Both the position numbers and the translations under genes were made by a program. The notes under the pieces are model-generated. The model saw only the letters and a program-made list of their open reading frames with translations. It was not told the origin of the DNA and ran no database searches. Shown here piece after piece: positions 54,989 to 64,000 of a stretch of DNA of 64,000 bases. The DNA comes from Armatimonadota bacterium (GTDB taxonomy: Bacteria > Armatimonadota > UBA5829 > DTJY01). Within the stretch, counting starts at the first letter, position 1, and every line of letters starts with the position of its first letter. The stretch lies in contig JAIMAU010000002.1 in the NCBI GenBank assembly GCA_023511795.1, forward strand, positions 1 to 64,000. The letters run 5' to 3'.

Positions 54989-57900
54989 GTGAATCTCGAC
55001 CTTGTTTTGAAAATTTTCCAGGAAATGCAAGAGTTGCGCCAGGCATGCGACGTGTTGCAAGTTGGCGGCAGGACAGTCCAAGTTGAGGGACTGACCGCGG
55101 CTGCAAAAGGGGCCTTTGTTGCTGCAATCCATCGCCTTCTCAACAGGCCCTTGCTTTTGATTACTTTCAATTATGAGCAGGCTGAAGCGCTTTATGATGA
55201 TATGGCCGCCTTCGGTTATGAGGATGGCGAAGTAATCTTGGTGCCGCCGGCCGAGGGTATGACTTACCAAGAGGGCGATACTGATGTAGATGTCATTGGG
55301 CGGCGGCTTTCTGCAATGGTATGCTTGCTCGACAATAAACCAGTTGTTGTGATTGCTCCCATAGGCTCCGTTCTTCAGAAAACTCTCCCTCCCAGTGTGC
55401 TGTCCGCCTCCAGAATAAGAATCGAGAATGGCGAAATGCTCGACCTTGAAGCTTGTGTGCGCGCTTTGGTTGACCTTGGATATGATCGCACGGCCATGGT
55501 TGAGCGCCAGGGAGAGTTCAGCCAGCGAGGCGGCATTCTTGATGTATTTCCATCTACTGAAAGCATGCCATATAGAATCGAATTATTTGGCGATGAGGTG
55601 GAAAGCATCCGCTCGTTCAGTGTAGAGTCGCAGCGTTCCCATGCAGAAACAGCTTACATTGACATTGCACCTGCCCGTGAAGTTTTGCTTGAGCCTGGGG
55701 TTGCAGAAGCGGCAGTTGCTAGTCTTCGCAAGCTCCTTGAATCTTCCATTTCGGACCTTGATTGTGAGGCTCAGGCAAGGTTGGAAGATCATATTGAAGA
55801 CGATATCGCAAGGATAGGCAACCGTGCGTGCTTCGATGGGATTGAATACTACCTGCCTATCATCTATCAGAATGCATCATGCATACTCGACTATCTGCCG
55901 CAAGATGGACTAGTTGTAGTTGACGAACCGCACCAGATAAAGTCGCATTGGGAACAGCTTTACCAAGAGCTAGCCGAGACTCGTGCGGCCCATGTAAAGC
56001 GCGGCGACATCCTACCACTTCCAGTGGACCATTTCGTTCCGTTTAACGATGCGATGTCGTTGTTGGCGGGTAGAGGTTGCAATCTCATTCTTTCACTTCT
56101 CTCGAGAACGGTTCCTTGGTTTAATCCAGATACACGAATTGTGATTCCGTCCGCCCCGATGGATGCATTCGGGGGGCAAATGAACGTGCTCATAGAGCAG
56201 TTGAAGACTTGGCTTTCGAATCAATGCAAGGTTGTATTGGTATCGAACCAGTCGCACAGGGTAGTCGAATTGCTCACGGAGCATGAGCTTTCTGTGGTGG
56301 ATTTCGAGGAGCAAAGTCGCGGCGGTAGCGGCATTTGCGTTGTAAACGGAACTCTGCGGTCTGGGTTCAAAGTTACAAATGCCAGGCTGATGGTTGCTAC
56401 CGATGGAGAGATGTTTGGTCTTAGCAGGCTTCGACGGCCGAAGAAAGCATCCAGGCGCGGATTGCCAATATCCTCGCTTCTCGAGCTTGCAGAAGGTGAT
56501 TATGTAGTGCATATCAATCATGGCATTGGCCGATACCGTGGATTAACAAAACTCTCGGGTGCGTGCGGCGACCGCGATTACATCTTGGTAGAGTATGCCG
56601 GCACAGACAGGCTATACGTCCCGGTAGACCAAATTGACCGCATCCAAAAGTATATCGGCGTTGAGGGACAGACGCCGACCTTGAACCGGCTCGGTGGTAG
56701 CGAATGGGCTAGGACTACTAAGCGAGTAAAGCAGGCTGTTAAAGAGATGGCCAAAGAACTTCTAGCTCTCTATGCAGCAAGGCAGACTATCGAGGGGCAC
56801 AGTTTTGGACCGGACACGCCGTGGCAGCAGGAGCTAGAATCTGCGTTTGGATATCAGGAGACGCCGGACCAAATGGAAGCTATTCAGGAGGTTAAGCAGG
56901 ATCTTGAGTCGCCCAAGCCAATGGACCGCCTAATATGCGGCGATGTTGGTTACGGCAAGACTGAGGTAGCCATTCGTGCGGTGTTTAAAGTAGTCAACGA
57001 TGGAAAGCAGGCGGCAGTTCTAGCGCCGACTACTGTTCTTGCCCAGCAGCATTTCAATACATTCCGCGAGCGCTTTGCAGCCTATCCAGTCAATATTGAG
57101 ATGTTAAGTCGTTTCCGAAGCCGAGCTGAGCAAAAGAAAGTCATCGAGGGCCTGCGAACCGGCGTTGTGGACGTTGTGATTGGCACCCATCGGTTGCTAT
57201 CGAAAGACATAGAATTCCGAGACCTTGGGTTGTTAGTGGTGGATGAAGAGCAGAGGTTTGGCGTGGCGCAAAAAGAGCGACTTAAACAACTTAGGAAAAC
57301 GGTTGATGTTCTTACATTGACTGCTACGCCGATTCCCAGGACCCTTCAGATGTCGCTATCGGGCATAAGGGACATGAGCTTAATGGACGACCCTCCAGAG
57401 GGCCGGATGCCAATTAAAACCTATTGCCGCGAATACGACGACAACCTTATCCGCGATGCGATTCTGAGAGAGCTCGACCGAGGCGGGCAGGTGTACTTTG
57501 TTCATAATCGAGTAGAGAATATCGAGCATGTTGCTGAACATGTTCGCCGCCTGGTTCCCCATGCACGTGTTGAGATAGGCCATGGTCAAATGCCTGAGGA
57601 TCAGCTTGAGAGGGTCATGCTTGATTTCTATGAGCATAGATTTGATGTACTTGTTTGCACTACCATTATCGAAAGTGGTTTAGATATTCCAAATGCAAAC
57701 ACAATAATTATTAATAATTCGGATAGAATGGGGCTTGCACAACTTTATCAGCTTCGTGGCAGAGTTGGGCGTTCGAATCGCCAAGCATACGCCTACTTGC
57801 TGTATGAGCCGCATAGGATAATGTCTGAGACTGCCGAAAAGCGTTTGCAGGCTATCAAAGAGTTTTCGGAATTAGGGTCTGGCTTTAGGATTGCGCTTCG

Positions 57901-58504
57901 AGACCTTGAGATACGGGGAGCGGGCAACCTTCTGGGGCCAGAACAGCATGGTCAAATGGCTGCTGTTGGCTTCGACATGTATTGTCGTCTTCTAGCCGAG
58001 GCAGTACAGGAAATTAAAGGAGAAGAGCCTGATAAGTTCGATCTTCCGCCGGCGGACTTGCCGATGGATGCCTATATCCCGACGGACTACATACCTAGCG
58101 AAGGCCTAAGATTGGAATTCTACAAGCGCATGACTGCTGTTCGATGCTTGGAGGATGTAGATGAAATTGCCGAAGAAATGAAGGACCGTTTTGGAGAGCT
58201 TCCAACCCCAGTGAAGAACTCGCTCGATATCCTGAGGCTTAGGTTGAAAGCGGTGGGCATCGGCATTGAGGGAATTACCTCAGACAAACGCCAAGTAATT
58301 ATCAAGTTTGCACATGGAGTAAGGCTTGCGCCAGATGTCGGCTTGTTTTTAAAAAAGGAATTCCCTGGAGTGATTTTTTCGATTGACAGGATTATTGTGG
58401 ATGCAAGAACTCCAGAGCTCCTACCGCTCTTGAATAAAATTCTTGCTGCCCTGCCTGAGGCGCTTGAGGAATCTAAGCAGATGTATCTCTCCATACTAAA
58501 ATAG
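54989..58504 (+). CDS. mfd: Transcription-repair coupling factor Mfd
   Basis: A 1171-residue ATP-driven translocase that removes stalled RNA polymerase and recruits UvrA. In order: UvrB-like N-terminal region (about 20-330), an RNA-polymerase-interacting CarD-like domain (near 510-570, YVVHINHGIGRYRG), superfamily 2 motor with Walker A GDVGYGKTE (651-659) and DEEQ (752-755), TATPIPRTLQMS, the TRG motif region near GSGFRIALRDLEIRGAGN, and a C-terminal regulatory domain. The GTG at 54989, eight bases after GGGG, is chosen since the longer frame from 54938 would lie inside the terminator hairpin. The flavoprotein gene follows after 13 bases. Confidence 0.97.
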   Translation: MNLDLVLKIFQEMQELRQACDVLQVGGRTVQVEGLTAAAKGAFVAAIHRLLNRPLLLITFNYEQAEALYDDMAAFGYEDGEVILVPPAEGMTYQEGDTDVDVIGRRLSAMVCLLDNKPVVVIAPIGSVLQKTLPPSVLSASRIRIENGEMLDLEACVRALVDLGYDRTAMVERQGEFSQRGGILDVFPSTESMPYRIELFGDEVESIRSFSVESQRSHAETAYIDIAPAREVLLEPGVAEAAVASLRKLLESSISDLDCEAQARLEDHIEDDIARIGNRACFDGIEYYLPIIYQNASCILDYLPQDGLVVVDEPHQIKSHWEQLYQELAETRAAHVKRGDILPLPVDHFVPFNDAMSLLAGRGCNLILSLLSRTVPWFNPDTRIVIPSAPMDAFGGQMNVLIEQLKTWLSNQCKVVLVSNQSHRVVELLTEHELSVVDFEEQSRGGSGICVVNGTLRSGFKVTNARLMVATDGEMFGLSRLRRPKKASRRGLPISSLLELAEGDYVVHINHGIGRYRGLTKLSGACGDRDYILVEYAGTDRLYVPVDQIDRIQKYIGVEGQTPTLNRLGGSEWARTTKRVKQAVKEMAKELLALYAARQTIEGHSFGPDTPWQQELESAFGYQETPDQMEAIQEVKQDLESPKPMDRLICGDVGYGKTEVAIRAVFKVVNDGKQAAVLAPTTVLAQQHFNTFRERFAAYPVNIEMLSRFRSRAEQKKVIEGLRTGVVDVVIGTHRLLSKDIEFRDLGLLVVDEEQRFGVAQKERLKQLRKTVDVLTLTATPIPRTLQMSLSGIRDMSLMDDPPEGRMPIKTYCREYDDNLIRDAILRELDRGGQVYFVHNRVENIEHVAEHVRRLVPHARVEIGHGQMPEDQLERVMLDFYEHRFDVLVCTTIIESGLDIPNANTIIINNSDRMGLAQLYQLRGRVGRSNRQAYAYLLYEPHRIMSETAEKRLQAIKEFSELGSGFRIALRDLEIRGAGNLLGPEQHGQMAAVGFDMYCRLLAEAVQEIKGEEPDKFDLPPADLPMDAYIPTDYIPSEGLRLEFYKRMTAVRCLEDVDEIAEEMKDRFGELPTPVKNSLDILRLRLKAVGIGIEGITSDKRQVIIKFAHGVRLAPDVGLFLKKEFPGVIFSIDRIIVDARTPELLPLLNKILAALPEALEESKQMYLSILK

Positions 58505-58517
58505 ACAGGGGTGCAGG

Positions 58518-59855
58518 ATGATTAGAGTAGTTGTAATCGGTGGGGGCGCTGGCGGCATGCTTGCTGCTGGGCGGGCTGCTGAATGTGGCGCGAAGGTAAT
58601 TTTGCTGGAGCGAAATAGCATTCTTGGCAAGAAACTCAGAATTACTGGTAAGGGCCGGGGCAATGTAACAAATATCGCCGAACTTGATGATTTTGTGAGT
58701 GCTTTTGGTCCGAATGGCAAGTTTCTTTATGGTGCGTTTTCTAGGTTTTCCAATGATGATCTTATTTCCCTCTTAGAACGCCTTGGGGTCCCAACCAAGG
58801 TGGAAAGAGGAGGCCGCGTGTTTCCTCAATCCGACCGTGCCTCGGATGTTGCCGACGCATTGGAGCGCTGGCTTCGCGAGCTTAGGGTGGACATTCGCCT
58901 TGGAACAAGGGTTCATGGATTGGTTGTTGAGAAAAAGGACCAAGGTGGAGGGGATAATGAGGAGACACCAAGCAAGAAGAGTCGTTCCTATTCTCCTGCG
59001 CTCTTCTCATCCTTTATCTCAGGCGTTAGGGTTTTCTCTGGAGTAATTCCAGCCGATGCGGTTGTTTTGGCAACAGGAGGCATTACCTATCCTAGAACTG
59101 GTTCGACTGGCGATGGATACCGGATTGCTGCTGAGGTTGGACATACCATTGTTCCTCCAAAGCCATCGCTTGCTGCTCTAGAGACAGCGGAACCGTGGGT
59201 TTCCCAACTCCAGGGTCTGAGCCTTAGAAATGTAACGGCTACTTTATTTTCCGAAAAAAAGAAGCTTGCTATTGAGTTCGGCGAGATGCTTTTCACGCAT
59301 TTCGGAGTTTCGGGGCCAATAATTCTCACGCTAAGCAAGGTCTATGCTGGGCTGTCGCACAAGTCTGGGGTATCAGTTTCCATCAACCTAAAACCCGCTC
59401 TGAGCCGCGAGCAATTGGAAAGCAGGCTCATCAGCGATTTTTCCCAAAAGAAGCAATTCAAAAATTATCTTCCCGCCCTGCTGCCAAGGACGCTCATTCC
59501 GGTTTTTATTAACCTGAGCGGTATTCCTGCTGATCTTCCTGTGAATCGCATAACGAAAACTCAGCGAAAGAAGATTATTGATTTGCTTATGGACTTCAGA
59601 CTTCAGATAACAGGCGCCAGGCCGGCCGAGGAAGCGATTGTAACCTCCGGCGGTGTTTCTCTAAAGGAGATAGACCCTCGCACAATGGGGTCCTTGTTGG
59701 TATACGGTTTGCATTTTGCAGGTGAAGTAATTGATATTGATGCCACAACCGGCGGGTATAATCTTCAAGCGGCGTTCACCACTGGTTGGATTGCGGGCGA
59801 AAGCGCGGCAAATGTTTTGTGCGCTACAAAGAAAACTCAAGAGTCAAACTCTTGA
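58518..59855 (+). CDS. HI0933/BaiN-type FAD-dependent flavoprotein
   Basis: A 445-residue flavoprotein. VVVIGGGAGGMLAAGRAAE binds FAD at the N-terminus, GKKLRITGKGRGNVTNI is the family signature just after it, and VTSGGVSLKEIDPRTMGS with GYNLQAAFTTGWIAGESA closes the second FAD contact. Members reduce or oxidise diverse compounds; the substrate is not known. A short low-complexity insert sits near residues 140-165. The stop codon lies within a perfect 10-bp hairpin (59835-59857). It is probably co-transcribed with mfd, 13 bases upstream. Confidence 0.9.
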   Translation: MIRVVVIGGGAGGMLAAGRAAECGAKVILLERNSILGKKLRITGKGRGNVTNIAELDDFVSAFGPNGKFLYGAFSRFSNDDLISLLERLGVPTKVERGGRVFPQSDRASDVADALERWLRELRVDIRLGTRVHGLVVEKKDQGGGDNEETPSKKSRSYSPALFSSFISGVRVFSGVIPADAVVLATGGITYPRTGSTGDGYRIAAEVGHTIVPPKPSLAALETAEPWVSQLQGLSLRNVTATLFSEKKKLAIEFGEMLFTHFGVSGPIILTLSKVYAGLSHKSGVSVSINLKPALSREQLESRLISDFSQKKQFKNYLPALLPRTLIPVFINLSGIPADLPVNRITKTQRKKIIDLLMDFRLQITGARPAEEAIVTSGGVSLKEIDPRTMGSLLVYGLHFAGEVIDIDATTGGYNLQAAFTTGWIAGESAANVLCATKKTQESNS

Positions 59856-59857
59856 GT
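59835..59857 (+). other. Perfect hairpin over the flavoprotein stop codon
   Basis: ACTCAAGAGT (59835-59844) and ACTCTTGAGT (59848-59857) pair perfectly around CAA. It has no T tract. It contains HAIR-like half sites but in the reverse order, so I do not call an operator. Confidence 0.5.
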
Positions 59858-59928
59858 AAATGAAGGGAAATATGCATGCAGAAGGGAAAATAAAGGATTG
59901 ATAAAGAAGAAAGCTGAGGTGCTTTCCG

Positions 59929-60312
59929 ATGAAAAAAATCACTTTGCTTTTTGTTACTCTCATGGGGTTTGCATCGGTCGTGTTTGCAGTTGGTCAGCCT
60001 GGTGATGTAATCATTGGCCAGGAGGTGGTTCTTCGGATTCGGTTCCCAGCAGGCGGCTATTCGGTTGAGAAACGGGCGGAAATTGTCACACAGAGGATTA
60101 ACGAGCTGCTAGGTTCCGAACCCTTTGAACCTTCTGATGTTAAGGTTGCGGTTCGTAATAAAGAGTATGCTGTGCTCATCGGTGACGACATTATCATTAC
60201 TGCGGATAAGGAAACGGCAAGGTTCAACAAGACAACACCTGAGAGGCTTGCTAATATCTGGGCAGAAAACCTGCGGCGTGTGATTCCCAAGGCAAAAGCC
60301 GAGCCGAGGTAG
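59929..60312 (+). CDS. Small secreted protein of unknown function
   Basis: A 127-residue protein with a clear signal peptide (1 to about 20, ending VVFA). The mature part is a single small alpha/beta-looking domain (GQEVVLRIRFPAGGYSVEKR, then helix RAEIVTQRINELLG, then VKVAVRNKEYAVLIGDDIII). No Cys or catalytic motif is present. The ATG follows GAGGTG. It may be a periplasmic binding or regulatory domain; I do not recognise the family. Confidence 0.65.
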   Translation: MKKITLLFVTLMGFASVVFAVGQPGDVIIGQEVVLRIRFPAGGYSVEKRAEIVTQRINELLGSEPFEPSDVKVAVRNKEYAVLIGDDIIITADKETARFNKTTPERLANIWAENLRRVIPKAKAEPR

Positions 60313-60421
60313 GCATCGTTGCTGTGAGGAAATTAACCGCAAGGTAAGTATAAGCTATAAGGAAAGCCCCAGTGGAATGGCTTTGTTTGCCTTAAGTGGG
60401 GCAGGCAAAAAAAAAGTTTTT

Positions 60422-60467
60422 GGGGAATTGAGGGAAGATAGTTATTAATAGTTCCTCTCAATTCCCC
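60422..60467. terminator. Two-way terminator between convergent genes
   Basis: GGGGAATTGAG (60422-60432) pairs with CTCAATTCCCC (60457-60467). It sits between the stop of the small secreted protein (60312) and the stop of the convergent repeat protein (60479). On the minus strand it is followed by a run of nine T shortly after. Confidence 0.65.
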
Positions 60468-60478
60468 ATTATTAGTTC

Positions 60479-62326
60479 TTATGGTTTATAAATGACTATT
60501 TGGAAAGCCCCTTGGACCTTGAAATTAAGGATGGACCAGATTTCGACGAAAAGTTTTCCATCAGCGGCACCTGTGACTGCTATGTTGGGAGTTGTTCCTC
60601 CGGCGGTTACGGGTGTTACGATTGCGACGTAGTTAGTGCCATCGTAATTTTCAATTGTGCCGTCGTATTTTGTAATCGTAATATCATACCGTTGAGCATC
60701 GTCATTTAACTCGCAACTTATGTTAGGTGTACCCGAAGCTTTTGTTCCGTTGGAGTTGATATAGGCATAGGCAATGGGATTTGCACGGTTGGTAGCTCCA
60801 TCAGATGCTCCGGGATATACCACTCGAATATCTCCTTCCGCTTTTATTGCAACTTTGTTTTCATTGTTGCGGCTAATTACGTGCAAGGCAGGGTTAGTAT
60901 TTGAAGCTCCCTGGTCGAAGATGCCAGCCGTTCCTGATTCAGAATAGCCGACGATTGCCGAACCAGTAGTCCCGATGCCTTTTATGGCGTATCCTGTGCC
61001 TGAGTTGGATGCGGTGACGAGGCCATTTTCTGCGTCAACCTCTCCAATAATTCCCATTGGGACCTGGATATCTGCCGCACTAATAGTGCCATCAAGTATT
61101 TTAGCGCTTGTGACCGAATTATCTGCCAGCATGGCGTCGACCACGCCGCCAGAGGCGATTGAGAACTCGTTTTCATTGAGTGTTAGACCGGCGCCAGCTG
61201 TGTAAGTGCCGCCGCTTTCATCGGCCGCTGGTGCCCATGCTGTACCATTCCACTTTATTACCTCTCCAGCTGAGGCTCCACTCTGAGAAAGATCATTGAG
61301 TTGTATCGTTCCATCGGCAATTTTTGAGCTATCAACCGAGTCATTTGCTAGCATTGTCGAAGTAATGCCTGCTGAAGCAATAGAGAATGAAGTTCCTATC
61401 AAAGCGAGTCCATCACCGGCTGTATATGTGGTGTCGTTATCTTGTGCGGGAGTCCATACTGTTCCATCGAACTTGAGCACCTCACCTGCTGATGCACCAT
61501 TGGAGGCGAGGTCGGCTAGAAGGATTGAGCCATCCTGTATTTTTTGGCTGGTGATTGAGTTGTCGGCTAGTTTCTCAGCAGTTACCGACCCATTGGCAAG
61601 CATGGACTCTGTTATGCCCTGAGGTGCGACTGAAAAGATATGTTCACTCAAGTTCAATCCTTCGCCAGCTGAATAGGTAATAGGCTCCTGCCATGTACCC
61701 ACGCCTTCAGCATCGGATGTCAATACTTTTCCAGTGCCAGGCATTGTTGTCAGTTTGAAGCCTGTCATTTCTGCGAGGCCCAAGAATTTGGCAGCCGGTC
61801 CGGTGCCAGATGTCGAGATGGTCAGTGCTGGACTTGAATTGGCAGGATTGCTTACGGAAAACTGGGCTGCTGGACCAGTTCCGGAGTTTGTGACCGATAA
61901 AACAGCGTTTGCACTTGAGGCACTACCTGAGTATGGCAGGACAAGATCCCCTGCGCGTATCGAGAATGGCGTAGAGTAGAGCTTTATCCTAGGCGACAAG
62001 GCAACTCCCGGATCACCAACGGCGATTTCAAGCCAAATGTCTTCATGTCCAGCGATGTCAGCCGGTGTGATTGGCTCGATTTCGGTTGTGAACACTCCAC
62101 CGGAAGTTCTGACAGTTTTTTTAGTTGATGTCCAAAATGCGGTCCCTCCGCTCTCCTCTGAATATAATTTAAATTGAATTTGGTAATCGCCATCGGGTAC
62201 AATCTGGCCTGCGGAGTCGGTTAATTTACCTTGGTAGCTGATTGCATTTGGAACAGTTTGTGCTGTTACCGACGAGGCGGCTAGAGCTAGGAGAATTGCA
62301 AACAGACAAAAGCTTGGTATGCGCAT
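60479..62326 (-). CDS. Large secreted repeat protein (fibre-like)
   Basis: A 615-residue exported protein. After a signal peptide (1 to about 22) comes a beta domain (SYQGKLTDSAGQIVPDGDYQ, about 27-115), a Ser/Gly/Thr-rich stretch, then three tandem units of about 70 residues each (AGEGLNLSEHIFSVAPQG, AGDGLALIGTSFSIASAG and AGAGLTLNENEFSIASGG mark their starts, with MLANDSVDSSKIADG-type middles and SGASAGEV-type ends). The C-terminus ends with a beta domain of phage-tail or fibre look. It probably forms an extracellular fibre or surface layer part. No peptidase S74 or sorting motif was seen. GAGGAGG precedes the ATG. Confidence 0.8.
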   Translation of the reverse strand: MRIPSFCLFAILLALAASSVTAQTVPNAISYQGKLTDSAGQIVPDGDYQIQFKLYSEESGGTAFWTSTKKTVRTSGGVFTTEIEPITPADIAGHEDIWLEIAVGDPGVALSPRIKLYSTPFSIRAGDLVLPYSGSASSANAVLSVTNSGTGPAAQFSVSNPANSSPALTISTSGTGPAAKFLGLAEMTGFKLTTMPGTGKVLTSDAEGVGTWQEPITYSAGEGLNLSEHIFSVAPQGITESMLANGSVTAEKLADNSITSQKIQDGSILLADLASNGASAGEVLKFDGTVWTPAQDNDTTYTAGDGLALIGTSFSIASAGITSTMLANDSVDSSKIADGTIQLNDLSQSGASAGEVIKWNGTAWAPAADESGGTYTAGAGLTLNENEFSIASGGVVDAMLADNSVTSAKILDGTISAADIQVPMGIIGEVDAENGLVTASNSGTGYAIKGIGTTGSAIVGYSESGTAGIFDQGASNTNPALHVISRNNENKVAIKAEGDIRVVYPGASDGATNRANPIAYAYINSNGTKASGTPNISCELNDDAQRYDITITKYDGTIENYDGTNYVAIVTPVTAGGTTPNIAVTGAADGKLFVEIWSILNFKVQGAFQIVIYKP

Positions 62327-62449
62327 ACTGATCCTCCTCTGTTTTCGCTCATTTTTAGGAAAACCCTATTAGCACATGAGCTTGCTAGTTGTGGTATATA
62401 TCATTTATGCGCATACCACTAAATAATTAAACCAAAATTGCTTGTTTTA

Positions 62450-63895
62450 TTATAGGATATATTTGCTTAGGTCTTCATTTTTCACAATATTTTCAAGTTT
62501 CTCGCGTACATAGGCAGCGTCAATTGTGATAGGGCTCGATGTTAGTTCGGGTGCGTTGAATGATATGTCCTCAAGTAGTCGCTCCATGACTGTGTGAAGG
62601 CGCCGTGCGCCAATGTTTTCCGATTGGGCATTGACCTCCGCTGCGATTCTAGCGATTTCCGTGATGGCATCCTGCGTAAATGTTATGCTGACTCCTTCAG
62701 TTGCCAATAGAGCGGTGTATTGCTTTACGAGCGCATTCTTAGGTTCGGTGAGTATTCGTTCGAAATCTTTTTCCTGTAAGGAGTCCAGCTCTACTCTGAT
62801 AGGTAGGCGTCCCTGAAGCTCAGGAATAAGGTCCGAAGGTTTTGTTACATGGAAAGCACCGGCGGCGATAAACAGGATATGGTTCGTCCGTACGGGGCCA
62901 TATTTTGTGATTACCGTTGAGCCTTCAATTATGGGAAGAATGTCACGCTGGACGCCTTCGCGGGAGACTTGTGGCCCGCCGTCGGTGCCCTTTTCTCTGC
63001 CTGCAATTTTGTCAAGCTCATCCACAAAAATTATGCCCGATTGTTCAGTGCGTTCAATTGCTTCACGGACTACTTGATCGTGGTCTACGAGCTTTTGGGC
63101 TTCCTCGAGGGCAATAATATCTTTTGCCTCACGTATTGTGACAGTTTTTGTCCTTCGGCGGCGAATTATTGGGCCAAGCATGTTCTGGATATCCATGCCC
63201 ATTTCCTCCATGCCTTGTGGCGTAAAGACTTGGAGGAAAGGCGGGCCGCCGCTCTCTTCGACCTCTATCTCAATTTTTTGGTCATCGAGGACCCCCTCAA
63301 TCAGCTGCTTTCTTAGTTTTGCTCGAATTCGCTCTTTGCGCTGGCGGTCCTCCCGTTCGAGCTGCTCAGATTCGGGGGTCTCTATATGCTCAGGCTGTGG
63401 TTTTTGCACGCCGAACAATTGGCCAACAATTTGATATGCCGCGTCGAATTCTCTTGGACGATGTTCTTTTTCAGGTTTGGAAATCGGTTCCATTATGTCG
63501 AGAATACGCTCGATTGCTAGATTTTTTGCTATGTCTTGTACCTCAGCAATCTTCTCGTTCTCGACCATTCGCACGGCAAGTTGAACTAAGTCTCTAACCA
63601 TTGAGTCGACGTCGCGTCCGACATAACCAACTTCTGTGAACTTTGTAGCTTCGACCTTGATAAACGGTGCGTTGGCTATTTGGGCCAGACGGCGGGCAAT
63701 TTCGGTTTTGCCGACGCCTGTTGGGCCGATCATTAAAATGTTTTTTGGGATGACCTCGTCTCGTATTTCCTCGCTTAGCAGTCGGCGCCTGTAGCGATTA
63801 CGTAGGGCAATTGCCACTGCGCGCTTTGCCCTTTCCTGCCCAATGATATATTTGTCCAATTCCTCGACTATTTGTCTAGGGGTAAGATCCTCCAT
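62450..63895 (-). CDS. hslU: ATP-dependent protease ATPase subunit HslU
   Basis: A 481-residue AAA+ unfoldase that feeds proteins to the HslV peptidase. Walker A is G57-PTGVGKT64, Walker B with sensor FVDELDKIA follows, the insertion domain (about 110-240) is charged and includes the [20 protein letters not shown] stretch, and the C-terminal end [16 protein letters not shown] inserts into HslV. The ATG at 63895 is chosen over a longer frame to 63916, with GAGG six bases upstream. hslV does not lie in the 105 bases that remain upstream in the window, so it is either just beyond the edge or unlinked. Confidence 0.97.
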   Translation of the reverse strand: MEDLTPRQIVEELDKYIIGQERAKRAVAIALRNRYRRRLLSEEIRDEVIPKNILMIGPTGVGKTEIARRLAQIANAPFIKVEATKFTEVGYVGRDVDSMVRDLVQLAVRMVENEKIAEVQDIAKNLAIERILDIMEPISKPEKEHRPREFDAAYQIVGQLFGVQKPQPEHIETPESEQLEREDRQRKERIRAKLRKQLIEGVLDDQKIEIEVEESGGPPFLQVFTPQGMEEMGMDIQNMLGPIIRRRRTKTVTIREAKDIIALEEAQKLVDHDQVVREAIERTEQSGIIFVDELDKIAGREKGTDGGPQVSREGVQRDILPIIEGSTVITKYGPVRTNHILFIAAGAFHVTKPSDLIPELQGRLPIRVELDSLQEKDFERILTEPKNALVKQYTALLATEGVSITFTQDAITEIARIAAEVNAQSENIGARRLHTVMERLLEDISFNAPELTSSPITIDAAYVREKLENIVKNEDLSKYIL

Positions 63896-64000
63896 GGTGA
63901 ACCTCGCTAGTAACAAGCACAGAACATATCAAAAATATTTTTCGATAATTACTCGAGTACCTCCACTGTTATTTTATCATTTGTATATACGCAAATTGTA

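Noticed and set aside
59835-59857. Second HAIR operator
   Set aside because: The half sites are in the reverse order and it sits over a stop codon with no promoter.

Overview
This is an ordinary chromosomal stretch of a free-living, probably saccharolytic bacterium that seems able to respire. It starts inside an rRNA operon (16S 3' part, tRNA-Ile, tRNA-Ala, 23S, 5S, strong terminator) and then carries about 42 protein genes. The 16S tail and anti-Shine-Dalgarno are bacterial. The following suggest a deep-branching lineage such as Armatimonadota, or a relative near Chloroflexota or other terrabacterial phyla: HspR/HAIR control of dnaK, a translin-family protein, BioY, GHL10 and GxGYxYP glycosidase-like proteins, several Gfo/Idh/MocA and URO-D-like proteins, and many GTG/TTG starts. 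That assignment is inference; no phylogeny could be run. I saw no transposase, integrase, phage module, CRISPR array or toxin-antitoxin pair.

Layout. 1-4629: rRNA operon. 4887-13129: plus-strand carbohydrate genes (GH38 alpha-mannosidase, serine hydrolase, sialidase-like protein, GH130 phosphorylase, sulfatase). 13229-18168: minus-strand genes (LysM/SH3/NlpC-P60 hydrolase, URO-D-like protein, cyclophilin, frameshifted GxGYxYP protein). 18539-18764: structured RNA candidate plus hairpin. 18785-23161: PGRP-type amidase, isoprenylcysteine-methyltransferase-like protein, dehydrogenase, translin-like protein. 23266-28510: minus-strand GH2, copper-type P-ATPase, SPOR protein. 28745-37036: membrane protein, GHL10-TPR protein, BioY with a putative sigma-54 small RNA upstream, URO-D-like protein, second GH2. 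37040-41443: minus-strand glycosyltransferase, degenerate nucleotidyltransferase, TPR and HD-GYP genes. 41610-43251: esterase and dehydrogenase. 43255-47134: minus-strand operon of an 11-heme cytochrome c, a cytochrome b and a 25-heme cytochrome c. 47293-51152: heat-shock operon dnaK-hsp20-dnaJ-hspR with a HAIR operator in its promoter. 51474-54309: eno-pyk. 54409-59855: FtsB/DivIC-like protein, mfd, flavoprotein. 59929-63895: small secreted protein, repeat-rich secreted protein, hslU.

How the parts fit. The GH38, GH130, two GH2 enzymes, sulfatase and sialidase-like protein together suggest breakdown of mannose-rich, possibly sulfated or N-linked glycans, although no sugar transporter lies nearby. 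The cytochrome operon looks like a quinol-to-periplasm electron conduit; its last gene fuses a NapC/NrfH-like tetraheme region to a long array of repeated two-heme modules. The heat-shock operon is probably autoregulated: HspR, encoded by its last gene, should bind the inverted repeat overlapping the dnaK -35 box.

The items I consider most worth checking are the 25-heme protein, the sigma-54-type promoter driving a ~104-nt terminated RNA upstream of bioY, the four-way-junction RNA at 18539-18724, the translin homologue and the single-base frameshift in the GxGYxYP gene.
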